From Oceanococcus atlanticus (lineage in GTDB: Bacteria > Pseudomonadota > Gammaproteobacteria > Nevskiales > Oceanococcaceae): 64,000 bases of DNA. Made by a program: the position numbers and the translations under genes. Within the stretch, counting starts at the first letter, position 1. Each line of letters opens with the position of its first letter. This document shows, piece after piece, positions 34,100-43,644 of the stretch. Below the pieces are notes generated by a model, which saw nothing but the letters and a program-made list of their open reading frames with translations, did not search any database and had not been told where the DNA came from. The stretch lies in NCBI RefSeq assembly GCF_002088235.1, contig NZ_AQQV01000003.1, forward strand, positions 186,001-250,000, written 5' to 3'.

Positions 34100-34807
34100 T
34101 TACCGGTAGGTGATCAGGGATTCGCCGGACAGGCGTTCGAAGTGGGCGTGGCTGTTGAGTGCACTGAGGGTCACATGGCCAGGCTGAAACAGGATTTTGG
34201 TGGTTGAAGCGTTGATGATGCTGCTGTTGAGCTTGGCCGCTTCGCTGTCCGGCATCTTAAGTAGATGCTGGGTGATGGCGCTGATCGGGCCGCCCGAGGT
34301 GAACACCGCAATGTGCTGTGAGCGCGCTGCGCTGTCGATCAGTATTTCGAGACCACGGATACAGCGGGCCCGAAAGGCCTGCCATGGTTCGTCGTAGTCG
34401 GCATCATGCTGGCCGCCGATCCAGCGGGCGAACGCGGCGCTGAAGATGCGTTGAAATTCCTTGCGTGGGTCGGGGTGATCCATAAACAGGGCCTTGACCC
34501 AGGCAGGGTCGGCAAAGCCTGGCTCCTGGCGATGCAGCATCTGCACATGATCATATTCATTGAACTCGCGCAGGGTTTCCCAGGCGCTATCCGGCGCCAG
34601 GTCCGACGCAAGCGTTTCGCAGCACGCGCTGGCCGTTTGTTTGTGGCGCGCAAGACTGCCCGTCACGATGCGATCCAGTCGCGTCTGACAATCACTGAAC
34701 CAGCGGCCCAGTTCGCGACCCTGACGAAAACCAAGCTCGGACAGCTGGTCGTAGTTGGCCTTGCCGAATGAGGCTTGGCCGTGGCGAATCAGTGTGATGG
34801 TCCCCAT
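34100..34807 (-). CDS. histidine phosphatase family protein
   Basis: A 235-residue phosphatase. LIRHGQASFGKANYDQLSELGFRQGREL at the N terminus carries the RHG motif with the phospho-accepting His at about 9, and VTGSLARHKQTA plus FTSGGPISAI carry the remaining conserved Arg and second His-equivalent region (AVFTSGG rather than VSHGG, so one catalytic position is unusual). ATG 34807 begins right at the family start. First gene of an acyl-CoA operon with SDR, reductase, kinase and ACAD, a partner arrangement that may remove stray phosphate from intermediates. Confidence 0.85.
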   Translation of the reverse strand: MGTITLIRHGQASFGKANYDQLSELGFRQGRELGRWFSDCQTRLDRIVTGSLARHKQTASACCETLASDLAPDSAWETLREFNEYDHVQMLHRQEPGFADPAWVKALFMDHPDPRKEFQRIFSAAFARWIGGQHDADYDEPWQAFRARCIRGLEILIDSAARSQHIAVFTSGGPISAITQHLLKMPDSEAAKLNSSIINASTTKILFQPGHVTLSALNSHAHFERLSGESLITYR

Positions 34808-35028
34808 ATGCCTGTCTTGTTCATGTGCCGCGTTGTGCTTGCAGACTACGCGGCAAGGCGGCGCTGGCAAAGGATCAAGCGTAGCGCCGCAATGAAATAA
34901 CAGCCAATGATGTTTGTGTATGGTGAGCCATGCACAACGTTAATGATTCAAGGCTCGGAATTTGCGCCCGAATGCTGAAGAATAGGCGCCGCTAAATGTC
35001 ATCACCGCAAACCTGAGGAGAACACACT

Positions 35029-35940
35029 ATGACAATTCGCTTTGACGGCCAGGTGGCCATCGTGACGGGTGCCGGCAACGGTCTGGGGCGCGCCCATGCA
35101 CTGGCCTTTGCCGCGCGCGGCGCCAAAGTGGTGGTGAATGATCTGGGCGGCGCCCGTGATGGCACCGGGGCGTCGTCGGCGGCTGCACAAGCCGTGGTCG
35201 AGGAGATCAAGGCTGGCGGCGGCGAAGCCATGGCCAATGGCGCCGACGTGACCAACTACGCGCAAGTCGAAGCCATGGTGGCCGAGGCCAAGGCGGCTTG
35301 GGGGCGGGTCGATATTCTGGTCAACAACGCCGGGATTCTGCGCGACAAGACGTTCGTCAAAGGCTCGCTCGACGACTTTCGTGTGGTGCTCGAGGTTCAT
35401 CTGATGGGCTCGATCAACTGCACCAAAGCGGTTTGGGAGACCATGCGCGAGCAGCAGTACGGTCGTATCGTGATGACCAGTTCCAGCTCCGGGCTGTACG
35501 GCAATTTCGGTCAGACCAACTACGGCACTGCCAAGATGGGTGTGGTCGGGGCCATGAACACGCTCAAGCTGGAAGGCGAAAAATACAATGTCCGCATCAA
35601 CGCACTGGCGCCGACAGCGGCCACACGCATGACCGAAGAACTGTTCCCGGCTGACCAGCTGGAGCTGATGGGCCCGGAGCAGGTCACCCCGGGTGTGCTG
35701 TTCCTGTGCAGTGAAAATGCACCGAATGGTGAAATTCTGTGCGCTGGCGCAGGCTGTTTTGCACGCACCCGCATCGTCGAAACCCAGGGCGTCTTTCTTG
35801 GCTCGAACGCCTCGCCCGAAGCGGTGGCCGAAGCCTGGGATGGGGCAATCTCGGACGAAACCGGCGCGCGCGCCCTGCGCCAGGGTATGGAGCAGCCGGC
35901 CAAATTCGGCAAGATGGTGGCGGCAGCCCTGAAAGGCTGA
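35029..35940 (+). CDS. SDR, HSD17B4/(3R)-hydroxyacyl-CoA dehydrogenase-like
   Basis: A 303-residue SDR. VAIVTGAGNGLGRAHALAFAAR (cofactor loop at about 13-19), VNDLGGARDGTG (typical of the multifunctional enzyme type 2 dehydrogenase), NNAGILRDKTF, SSSSGLYGNFGQTNY-GTAK with catalytic Ser, Tyr and Lys. This branch oxidises (3R)-hydroxyacyl-CoA in peroxisomal-type beta-oxidation. Single gene with GAGGAGA ribosome site; leader 34808-35028 shows no other gene. Confidence 0.9.
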   Translation: MTIRFDGQVAIVTGAGNGLGRAHALAFAARGAKVVVNDLGGARDGTGASSAAAQAVVEEIKAGGGEAMANGADVTNYAQVEAMVAEAKAAWGRVDILVNNAGILRDKTFVKGSLDDFRVVLEVHLMGSINCTKAVWETMREQQYGRIVMTSSSSGLYGNFGQTNYGTAKMGVVGAMNTLKLEGEKYNVRINALAPTAATRMTEELFPADQLELMGPEQVTPGVLFLCSENAPNGEILCAGAGCFARTRIVETQGVFLGSNASPEAVAEAWDGAISDETGARALRQGMEQPAKFGKMVAAALKG

Positions 35941-35991
35941 ACGGATGCGCCGCGAGGCCTGTTCAGGTTTCGTGGCGCTTCATCAGCACTC

Positions 35992-36402
35992 TCATCCCGC
36001 CATGGCTTCACGGCGATGGCGTTCGTCGATCTGATCGTTGAGCGTGCACCAATCGTAAATCACCCCGATCAAAAGCAAGCCGCCGGTGAACAGGTAGAGA
36101 ATGCCGGTGATCCATTTGCCCTGATAGAAGCGATGGATGCCGAAAATGCCCAGGAAGGTGAGCAGTATCCAGGCCAGGTTGTAGTCGATCGGCCCTTCCA
36201 GGTAGCGCCGGTCGGCGGAGCGGTCCATGCCTGGAATCAGGAACAGGTCGATGATCCAGCCGATGAAAAACAGCCCCAGGGTGAAAAACCAGATGATGCC
36301 GGTGATCGGGCGGCCGTAATAGAAGCGGTGGGCGCCCATGAAGCCGAAGATCCACAGTATGTAACCGATGACCATGCTGTGGCTGTTGTTTTCATTGCTC
36401 AT
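35992..36402 (-). CDS. TM2-domain membrane protein
   Basis: A 136-residue protein with two TM2-type repeats: VIGYILWIFGFMGAHRFYYGRPITG and ILLTFLGIFGIHRFYQGKWITG, each a helix, a G-x-H-R-F-Y loop and a second helix. TM2 proteins are small inner-membrane proteins of unclear role, often linked to envelope stress. It starts 11 bases inside the end of the PqiA-domain gene and is the last gene of the pilus/two-component operon. Confidence 0.9.
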   Translation of the reverse strand: MSNENNSHSMVIGYILWIFGFMGAHRFYYGRPITGIIWFFTLGLFFIGWIIDLFLIPGMDRSADRRYLEGPIDYNLAWILLTFLGIFGIHRFYQGKWITGILYLFTGGLLLIGVIYDWCTLNDQIDERHRREAMAG

Positions 36403-37726
36403 GCGGGGTCTCCGAGTGGGTGATGGCGCTTTCCATCCAGGCTGCACTGAGCAGGCTGGTCAGGCAGAAGCCAAGAAACATGAAAAAGCCGAGTTCCAGC
36501 GAGGTGCCGTTGGTGGTCAGCACATCGACCTGCTCGGTGGCGTCGGCAAAGCCACTGAGCTGGCTGGCAATGATCCCGTCAAAGCCGATATACGCCATGA
36601 AGATGGCCACAACCATGACATCAGCCATCGACCATTTGCCGGATTTGAGGGCAAAAAAGCGCACCACAGGATTGCCGCGCAAGCGCGCCTTGCCGTAGAG
36701 CCAAAGCACCGACGAGGCCAGTTTGGCCATGGGAAACAGCACGCTGAAGGTCATGATCAGCAGCCCCACCGCGATCATGTCGTAGGCCCCGGTTGAGGTC
36801 AGCACCTCGACCATATCGAGCACGCTTTTGCTCTGGAAATAGAGCATCTGGTTGGCGAACACCACCGGCTCGCCGAGCAGCACGAAACGCAGCTCGGAAA
36901 TACGCGCCTCGACATCCATCATCGGGGTCAGCACGCCGCAAAGCATGAGGATAGTCGCGCCGACAGCCAGGGCCACGAAGCGATCGCGGCTCGGTCGTGG
37001 TGACTCCAGACGCAGCAGCAGGAAAAGGCTCAGCATCAGCGCCAGGATGGCCATGGCATAGCGCTTGGCCTCGTCCTGATGGTTGCGGATACGCGCCTCG
37101 ATCAGGGCGCGACAGAACATCCATTCGGTGCATTCGTACTTGGCTTCAATGGCTTCTATGCGGCTGAGATCGAGCGGCGAGAAGGTGCGCTTGGATAGAT
37201 CAGACAGGACATCACGCAGAAACAGGTTGAGTTCGTCTCGCGCTTCCGGTTCTTCCAGCTCGGCAAGTATGCGATCAGCATATTCGGGGATCGCGGTTTT
37301 GATGTCTTCGACATCAATGAAGATGTTCTGCACGCCCTGTTTGATCTGGCCGCGCACACGTTCCCACCAGGTCTGGCCGGACAGATTCTGCTTGCGCATG
37401 TAGTTGTCGACTTCGGTGATCAGCGTGTCGAGCATGCGGCTGAGACTGCGTTTGATCGCCTCGCGATTTTCCTCGCCCAGATCAAACTCACGAATCTTCT
37501 TTTCCAGAATGTAGGTGACGTGCTCGACCCACACATTGGCGTTGAGCAGGCCGTAGCGCACATCGTCCATTTCCGCCACGTCGATGCTCATGGCCTGCTG
37601 TTCGTCGAGCAGCTCAATCAGCTGATGGGCGAGATAAGCCATGGCGGCGAGGATGGCCACGACCATCAGCGAAATGACAGCTGTCTTGATCGATGCTTGC
37701 TGCGGCTTTGCCGCGGTATTGCTCAT
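36392..37726 (-). CDS. PqiA-domain membrane protein with periplasmic N-terminal region
   Basis: A 444-residue protein. One helix at about 15-35, then a long polar, probably periplasmic helical region (about 36-220), then a PqiA-like block of four helices (about 225-430; VFANQMLYFQSKSVLDMVEVL, LLIMTFSVLFPMAKLASSVLWLY, KWSMADVMVVAIFMAYIGF). PqiA proteins aid lipid or envelope-stress functions with MCE partners, but no MCE gene is adjacent. It overlaps the response-regulator stop by four bases, so it is translated with the signalling genes. Confidence 0.8.
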   Translation of the reverse strand: MSNTAAKPQQASIKTAVISLMVVAILAAMAYLAHQLIELLDEQQAMSIDVAEMDDVRYGLLNANVWVEHVTYILEKKIREFDLGEENREAIKRSLSRMLDTLITEVDNYMRKQNLSGQTWWERVRGQIKQGVQNIFIDVEDIKTAIPEYADRILAELEEPEARDELNLFLRDVLSDLSKRTFSPLDLSRIEAIEAKYECTEWMFCRALIEARIRNHQDEAKRYAMAILALMLSLFLLLRLESPRPSRDRFVALAVGATILMLCGVLTPMMDVEARISELRFVLLGEPVVFANQMLYFQSKSVLDMVEVLTSTGAYDMIAVGLLIMTFSVLFPMAKLASSVLWLYGKARLRGNPVVRFFALKSGKWSMADVMVVAIFMAYIGFDGIIASQLSGFADATEQVDVLTTNGTSLELGFFMFLGFCLTSLLSAAWMESAITHSETPHEQ

Positions 37727-38364
37727 GTGTCTGGCAGGTCCAGCATCCCCATACGTTCCGCCGCGAGCGTGGCTTCGGCCCGCGATGAGATATCCAGTTT
37801 GGCATAGACCCGTTTGATGTGGGTCGAGACGGTGTTCAGTGACACCCCAAGTTGATCGGCAACATCTCGGCTACGCAAGCCTTGGGCGATGCAACGCAGC
37901 ACGTCTTTTTCGCGCTCAGTCAGCGGTTCAATGGACGGCTCGGGGTTGACGAAGAACTGCATGATGCGCTGGGCCACAGAAGCCGACAGAGGAGGGCGGT
38001 TCTCGAGGATGCCTTGCAACTGCGCAATCAGCACGTCACGCGGATCGGTCTTCAATAAATAGCCACGTGCGCCAGCGCGCAAGGCGGGGAGCAAATGGGC
38101 GTCGTCGTCATAAACCGTGGTGACCACGCAAATCGTACGCGCATCGCTGCGCATCGATTCCTGGATGAACTCATGCCCCCCGCCGTCTGGCAGGTTGAGG
38201 TCGACCAGAGCCAGATCGGCTGCAGTACTGGCCAGGGTACGGCGCGCCGCACCCAAGGTTGGTACATGCTGAATTTGGGTGCGTGCGCCAAATACATCGC
38301 AGACGATGTCGCTCAGCCACTGAGCGGCATCAGGCATATCTTCGACAATGATGACTTTTTTCAA
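37723..38364 (-). CDS. NarL/LuxR-type response regulator
   Basis: A 213-residue regulator. The receiver (1-120) has EDMPDA at its acid pocket, the phospho-accepting Asp in ADLALVDLNLPDGGG (about 55), and the Thr and Lys (TTVYDDDAH, LLKTDPRD). A GerE/LuxR helix-turn-helix follows (LTEREKDVLRCIAQGLRSRDVADQLGVSLNTVSTHIKRVYAKL, about 145-187 region). TTG start overlaps the kinase stop. It most likely acts with the adjacent histidine kinase and may bind the dyads upstream of the pilin genes. Confidence 0.9.
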   Translation of the reverse strand: MKKVIIVEDMPDAAQWLSDIVCDVFGARTQIQHVPTLGAARRTLASTAADLALVDLNLPDGGGHEFIQESMRSDARTICVVTTVYDDDAHLLPALRAGARGYLLKTDPRDVLIAQLQGILENRPPLSASVAQRIMQFFVNPEPSIEPLTEREKDVLRCIAQGLRSRDVADQLGVSLNTVSTHIKRVYAKLDISSRAEATLAAERMGMLDLPDT

Positions 38365-40532
38365 CGCGGCGCCATCACAGGTGTGGTGAGCGGAATCTCA
38401 CATGTTACCCGGTAATGGTGCGCATCGAGATTGGTCTGAAAATGACCTCCGAGTTCTTGTGCGCGGCGCTTCATATTGTGCAATCCACGACCCTCGCCAT
38501 CCGGTACGGGTTTGTCCACGCCGTTATTGCTTAGCACAAGCCGCAGCACATTGAGTTCGCAGCTGATGGTGGCATGGAGTGTGCTGGGTTGCGCGTGTTT
38601 GAGTGCGTTGGTGACGGACTCGCGCAGAATGCGGGTGATATTGGTGTTGTGCCGGGCGCTGAGTTCAATGCGGGCAAGGGCGGGCTCGTCGGGCTGTTCC
38701 CACCTGAGACTGATGCCTGATCCGCAACGTTGGCGGATTTCGGCGCGCCAGGCGTTCAAAGCATCATGCAGCGGCACGGATTGCCGCTCCAGGCCGCGAA
38801 TCACCGTGCGCAGTTCGGTCATGGCTTCGCGTCCCATCGCAGCGATTCCGGATGGCGGGGGCAAGCGGTCAGACTCAGCTTTGAATATCAGTGTCATCAA
38901 GTGGGCGCTGACATCGTCATGCAGATCACGGGCAACCCGCTCGCGTTCTTTGAGTGCACCGGCTTTGTAAGCCGACTGGAACGTTGCGACTTGGGAAAAC
39001 ATCATGACCGCCGCATCGGCAAGGTCACGGTCATCGCGGGTGAACAAGCGCTGGCCGTGTTGTTTGAGTTCCAGCTCAATCGGTGCCACCTCGGCGAAAC
39101 CGGGAATCCGGAGCATATTGCCGTCGTCGGCGATGGTTGCCTGGGAACAGCTTTGTATGTTGCGGATTGCCGCAGGTTGAAACAGACGCTGGAGCTGCAA
39201 GCGCCATTGCGCCGCAAGTTCACTTGGATGTGTGCTGGCTAGCGCTGCGCTGAGCATATTGCGCCAATCTCGTTCGTTGATGCCTTGTCGATTTATGCCG
39301 ACAGCACCCCACATCAGTTGACGCAAGGGAAAGTACACCCAGCCAATGAGCGCGACAGCCAGGGTCAATGCAGTGCCTTCACCAACCGGCAATAGACTGA
39401 TTAAAAGAACGTCCAGGGCAATGACCAGCACGCCGCCAAAAAACCAGATCCAGCAGGCAAATATCCAACGATCGAGATCGAACACGCGGTAACGCAAAAT
39501 ACCCAAGGTGATGGCCAGATAAATCAAGGCAAAAAGACCATATGCCCAGGGTTTCTCAATGAGAGGCGACTGTCCGGCGATCAAGGGCAGGTTATAACTG
39601 ACCAGGAACAGCAGAGAACCGAGTAGCCAACAGGTTACGTACCAGCGAAGCAGAGCACGGTCGGCCGGCTTGTTGCGCAGGGCCCGGCTGTGCAGGTATC
39701 CCAACGCAGACATGACGACGCAAACCAGTGCGATGGGCAAGTTGCGACCAGCGGAAAAAGTCTCGGGCCACTCGAGCAGGTTGTTTAAAAACAGCAGGCT
39801 CATGAAAAGAAAAACCCACAAGCCCACCGGCCTGTGAGGCCAAAGGGTTCGGGGGAAATGGCAAACCGTTGTGATAAAGCCCCAGCCGAACAATGTGACA
39901 CCGAGCGAGTTGAGTTTTTCCGCACGTTTGAGCACCTCCCCGGGCACAGCCAGTTCGCGGCTGACATACAAGGTGGCAATGCCGACGAACAGGGCGACCC
40001 CTATGCCTGTGAGGAAGTAATAGCTGACGGCACGATCGTGGGCGCGAAAGGCCCATACGCCTAAGCCCAGCAAGAAGCAGAACGACCCGACACCAATCTG
40101 GTACCAGAATGAAGCGGGCAAAGCACGTAGCGGTGTTCGTGCTGCGGGTTGAATAACAAAGGTTTGGCCACGCGCCGTTTGTATGCTGATTTGAGCATGA
40201 TCGAGCAGGGTGGCCAGGATGCTCTGACGTTTATAGAAATGATCTGCCTGAGCGTAAGTTTTGAGCATATCGGGCGCGACGGTGACATCCAGTCCGTCGA
40301 GTTTGGCGGTATGCCCGCCGCCACTCACAGCGGTCAGAATCATGCCTTTTGTGAGCAGGCCATGACTTGGGCCGTCGGCATCTACAGCGAACACCGTGAC
40401 GCGATCGTTATGGTTTTGCAGGCTTAGGCCCAGCCAGGGCTGAGACAGCATGTATGTGCACAAACCCCATAACCCTACAATCCACACGATCAGGCCGATG
40501 GACATTCGTTGCGCAGGTGCCAGTCGCGGCAT
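38361..40532 (-). CDS. membrane histidine kinase with PDZ-like periplasmic part
   Basis: A 723-residue sensor kinase. ATG 40532 has GGAG at a good distance; ATG 40565 is also in frame. One helix (about 9-28), a periplasmic part resembling a PDZ-like ligand domain (about 35-140), then about seven helices (about 145-400), a GAF-like linker, and the HisKA_3 box REVARDLHDDVSAHLMTL-type (about 565, DLHDDVSAHL) followed by an ATPase core (HNTNITRILRESVTNALKHA; EGRGLHNMKRRAQEL). It belongs to the NarL-partner class. It begins 57 bases after the usher stop, inside the pilus operon. Confidence 0.85.
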   Translation of the reverse strand: MPRLAPAQRMSIGLIVWIVGLWGLCTYMLSQPWLGLSLQNHNDRVTVFAVDADGPSHGLLTKGMILTAVSGGGHTAKLDGLDVTVAPDMLKTYAQADHFYKRQSILATLLDHAQISIQTARGQTFVIQPAARTPLRALPASFWYQIGVGSFCFLLGLGVWAFRAHDRAVSYYFLTGIGVALFVGIATLYVSRELAVPGEVLKRAEKLNSLGVTLFGWGFITTVCHFPRTLWPHRPVGLWVFLFMSLLFLNNLLEWPETFSAGRNLPIALVCVVMSALGYLHSRALRNKPADRALLRWYVTCWLLGSLLFLVSYNLPLIAGQSPLIEKPWAYGLFALIYLAITLGILRYRVFDLDRWIFACWIWFFGGVLVIALDVLLISLLPVGEGTALTLAVALIGWVYFPLRQLMWGAVGINRQGINERDWRNMLSAALASTHPSELAAQWRLQLQRLFQPAAIRNIQSCSQATIADDGNMLRIPGFAEVAPIELELKQHGQRLFTRDDRDLADAAVMMFSQVATFQSAYKAGALKERERVARDLHDDVSAHLMTLIFKAESDRLPPPSGIAAMGREAMTELRTVIRGLERQSVPLHDALNAWRAEIRQRCGSGISLRWEQPDEPALARIELSARHNTNITRILRESVTNALKHAQPSTLHATISCELNVLRLVLSNNGVDKPVPDGEGRGLHNMKRRAQELGGHFQTNLDAHHYRVTCEIPLTTPVMAPR

Positions 40533-40589
40533 GCTTATCGCTCCGGGTGAGCCTTTTTTAGCCATATCTTACGGTGTGACGCTGGTACT

Positions 40590-42914
40590 TCAGGATGCCG
40601 TCAAGCTGCAGGATATAACCCCAAGATCGTTGAAGCTCTGGTTGCTCTGCGGCAGATGCAGGATCATGTGACAGGATTCATCTTTAAGCAGAACCTCGGC
40701 GCGGTACTCGCCAGGCGGAATCTGATCCAGATATAGGAAACCGTTTAGCCCCAGGGCAATACGCTGGCTGTCACCGTTGTTTTGATGCAGGACGAGAGCG
40801 CCGAACTGGGCTGGTTGGCGTTGGCCATCCGGGGACAGCAAATCAATGCGCCCTTCATAACTGTTGAGTTGCTGCAGTGCCAGCGACACCGTGCTGCCAC
40901 CGCCATCCCAGACACTGAGCTTGTGTTGGGTGGAACTGACGCGGGTGCCCAGTGGCAGTGAATCCGGCAGCTTGAAATTGATGCTTTGCGGATAGTAGGG
41001 CGTTAGATTGGGCAACAGCAGAGGCATGGCCCCGCTGTTTCCGGCGAGCTGATTGTTGTGAAACACATCGACATTGGTCTTGCCGGCATCGACAATGGCG
41101 AAGCCGCCACGTATCGGGCGCCCGAGCGCGAGCTTGCCATCGGCCCAGGCCGTGGCACCAGACAGGCGCAGGCTCCAGTGATCTTCGCCGTTACGGTCCA
41201 GTTGGTCGCGTCGATAACCCAGGCGCGCCGTAGCATAGCGTGCGTTCAGGTCGTAATCGGCGCGGGCGCTGCGCAGCGGCTCTGCCTGCCCATCTGCTTG
41301 GCGTTGTTCCAGTTCCACCGTCCAGCCGTCGCGCAACTGACCATCACCACTGCGGCTGATGCGATTGACCCAGCTGCGCTGATCATCATCGCGCCAGTCC
41401 AGGCGTGAAGATGCCAGTTCGCGCCCGAACAGCCAGTTAAATGACAGGCTGATTTGTGACTGGTGACGGATGGTGTCGTGCCAGGCTTGAGCATTGACTG
41501 CCAGACCTCGGCCCAAATTGCGGCTGAAGTTCAGTCGCCACTGGCGACTGCGCGCGGAAGGCGTGTCGCCGACCGCGTTGGTCAGCTCACCATCCGCCCA
41601 GGAGTGGCTCAAGTTCAGACCGCGTAACCAGCCGCTGCTCAGGCCCATGCGCACATTTGCGCGGCGCAGTCGGCCTGCGCTGAGTCCCACAGTTTGATAG
41701 TGGGCGTCGCGCTGAAAGGCCGAAGCGGAAAAGAGCACATGATCCATGCTGCGATTGAGTGAAAACTGCATGGCGTGACCGCTGTTGGCGGCGTGTGCGC
41801 CGCCATGGCTGTAAGCCAGGGACCATTCACCCAGCCATGGCCGCGCACCGGCCAGTTCCAGGCCACTTTGCCACTGTGTGTCATCCACGGAACCGGACAG
41901 GCCGGCGGTGATGTGATCATTCAAGCCGATGCGGTGTTCAAATAATGCCGTGGGCTGATTGGCATAACGGTCTGTGGCCAGCCGGGGCAGGCCGATGCTG
42001 TAACTGAATTGATGTACGCCCCGGCCCAGTTGGCGGGAGGAAATGTACACGTCGGTTTCAATCTCGCGAACTTCGCCGAAGGCATCACGGATCAACAGGC
42101 GCACATTGCCGCTTCTGCCGCCGTACAGGGGAAGGTTGTTCAGCTGCAAGGGGCCGGCCGGCACTGATTCTGTGGCGACGCGGCGGCCATCGAGCCAGAT
42201 CTCCACTTCGGCGGGGGTGTCCAGCATGTAGTTGAGTTGCAGGGATGGCGAGGCCACAAAACCGGGCTGCAGATTGAAGGCCGAGGATACCCGCAGACCG
42301 GCCAGTGCTTGCGTTCCACCCAGTGGCCCGGCCTGCGCGCCTACATCACCCAGCGCCAACCGCCACATCCCGGCGCGATCATCGCGTTGCAGTACGGTTT
42401 GCCCGCGTTGACCTTGCCGTTCATCCAGATTGTAGGTGCTATTGAGCAGCCAGGCGTCATACCGCAGGCCCAGCTCGAACGGTGCCTGCCAATCCACATC
42501 TTGTTCGCCACGCCGGGTCGCATTGAATGCGTAGTTCAGATAAACCGAACGGTTGTCCAGCGGTGCGGGAATGGGCTCGCGCCCTGACAGATCACGCTGG
42601 TTTGGCGGTAACCAGTCAGCCGGCACCTGTAGCGCAAGGCTGCCGGATTCAGGATCGAACGTATGGCTGAGCGCGAAATCCTGTGGGGCCAGCCAGGCGG
42701 CAGCGGGCAGCTTGTCTTCAGCCAGACCGGCGTCAAGCAGCACCTCTCGAGCGATGCGAATGTGCTGATGCTCATCAAGCTCGACCAGGTGCACGCCATG
42801 GTCTTCGGCATTGATGCTCAAGGCCAGCGGAACGGGTTCAGCGAGGACTTGCGTGATGCTGCATAAAGCCAGCAGCGCGGCGACGAGTTCAGGGCGTCGG
42901 GGCCAGGCACACAT
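40590..42914 (-). CDS. outer-membrane usher of an archaic chaperone-usher pilus
   Basis: A 774-residue usher. ATG 42914 opens a signal peptide ending near VLAEP. The N-terminal domain, a long beta-barrel with plug (FVASPSLQLNYMLDTPAEVEIWLDGRRV, NLPLYGGRSGNVRLLIRDAFGEVREIETDVYISS), and the C-terminal domain (LPDSLPLGTRVSST, FGALVLHQNNGDSQRIALGLNGFLYL) fit the CsuD-type ushers that secrete and assemble spore-coat-U pilins. It overlaps the chaperone gene by 26 bases. Its own end is 57 bases before the histidine-kinase gene. Confidence 0.9.
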   Translation of the reverse strand: MCAWPRRPELVAALLALCSITQVLAEPVPLALSINAEDHGVHLVELDEHQHIRIAREVLLDAGLAEDKLPAAAWLAPQDFALSHTFDPESGSLALQVPADWLPPNQRDLSGREPIPAPLDNRSVYLNYAFNATRRGEQDVDWQAPFELGLRYDAWLLNSTYNLDERQGQRGQTVLQRDDRAGMWRLALGDVGAQAGPLGGTQALAGLRVSSAFNLQPGFVASPSLQLNYMLDTPAEVEIWLDGRRVATESVPAGPLQLNNLPLYGGRSGNVRLLIRDAFGEVREIETDVYISSRQLGRGVHQFSYSIGLPRLATDRYANQPTALFEHRIGLNDHITAGLSGSVDDTQWQSGLELAGARPWLGEWSLAYSHGGAHAANSGHAMQFSLNRSMDHVLFSASAFQRDAHYQTVGLSAGRLRRANVRMGLSSGWLRGLNLSHSWADGELTNAVGDTPSARSRQWRLNFSRNLGRGLAVNAQAWHDTIRHQSQISLSFNWLFGRELASSRLDWRDDDQRSWVNRISRSGDGQLRDGWTVELEQRQADGQAEPLRSARADYDLNARYATARLGYRRDQLDRNGEDHWSLRLSGATAWADGKLALGRPIRGGFAIVDAGKTNVDVFHNNQLAGNSGAMPLLLPNLTPYYPQSINFKLPDSLPLGTRVSSTQHKLSVWDGGGSTVSLALQQLNSYEGRIDLLSPDGQRQPAQFGALVLHQNNGDSQRIALGLNGFLYLDQIPPGEYRAEVLLKDESCHMILHLPQSNQSFNDLGVISCSLTAS

Positions 42915-43644
42915 CAACACGGGCAAAGCGGCGGGATTGTTCGCCAGCATCCTGGCTGTGAGCGGTGACGAGCAAGCTTGCGATGTTGTTGGCGCACAGC
43001 GATGCACGCTCAGCCGGTGTCAGCGCGAAGTCATAGCGACCTCCAGCCAGCACTCGCCAGCCGCTGGCTTGCAGGCTGTTGATCGCGTGCTCATCGGCAT
43101 CGTGCGCCTGCACCGAAATCTCACGGATGCGGATGTGCTGGCTGCCCTGATTGCTAATGGTGACGCTGAACTGCTGCCCGCTTTGCTGGAGTTCACTGAT
43201 CGCCCAACTTGTCCCGGCATCCTCGCTCCCCCCCACGAACACCGGCACGCGAATCTGGCTGGCGAAATTGACCGGCGAGGCGCTGGACGACAAATCCGGA
43301 AGCTCACGCACCGCCAGCCGGTAGGCCACTTCCTGATCACCGTCGGCAGCTTGCAGCAAACCAATGCGGATCGTGCGTGAAGACTGTGCATTCAAGGTCA
43401 GCAGCTTTGGAAAATAGGCCAGCTCATTGCTGTCCTCGTAGCGGTCCTTGCCATCCTGTGTCCAGCGAAGCAGCAAGACCTGAATATTGCGTGATTGCTC
43501 AGAAGTGTTGCGTACCTGCAGACTGGCATTGCGCTGCCCCGGCCCGAGTTCCAGCTGGGTCGGGGCAACGCTGAGAGCGGCCTGAGCGGCAGGGATCAAG
43601 CATCCAAGCAGCAGGCTGCACATCGACAAAAAACGCATGGCCAT
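42889..43644 (-). CDS. periplasmic pilus chaperone (CsuC type)
   Basis: A 251-residue periplasmic chaperone. Signal peptide cut near AAQAALS; then LSVAPTQLELGPGQRNASLQVRN, the first strand of the Ig-like domain; NAQSSRTIRIGLL with the conserved Arg region; and FVGGSEDAG. This fits the FimC/CsuC-type fold that donates a strand to pilins. ATG 43644 overlaps the third pilin's stop by one base (TGATG). It stands between the pilins and the usher, as in Csu-type loci. Confidence 0.9.
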   Translation of the reverse strand: MAMRFLSMCSLLLGCLIPAAQAALSVAPTQLELGPGQRNASLQVRNTSEQSRNIQVLLLRWTQDGKDRYEDSNELAYFPKLLTLNAQSSRTIRIGLLQAADGDQEVAYRLAVRELPDLSSSASPVNFASQIRVPVFVGGSEDAGTSWAISELQQSGQQFSVTISNQGSQHIRIREISVQAHDADEHAINSLQASGWRVLAGGRYDFALTPAERASLCANNIASLLVTAHSQDAGEQSRRFARVDVCLAPTP

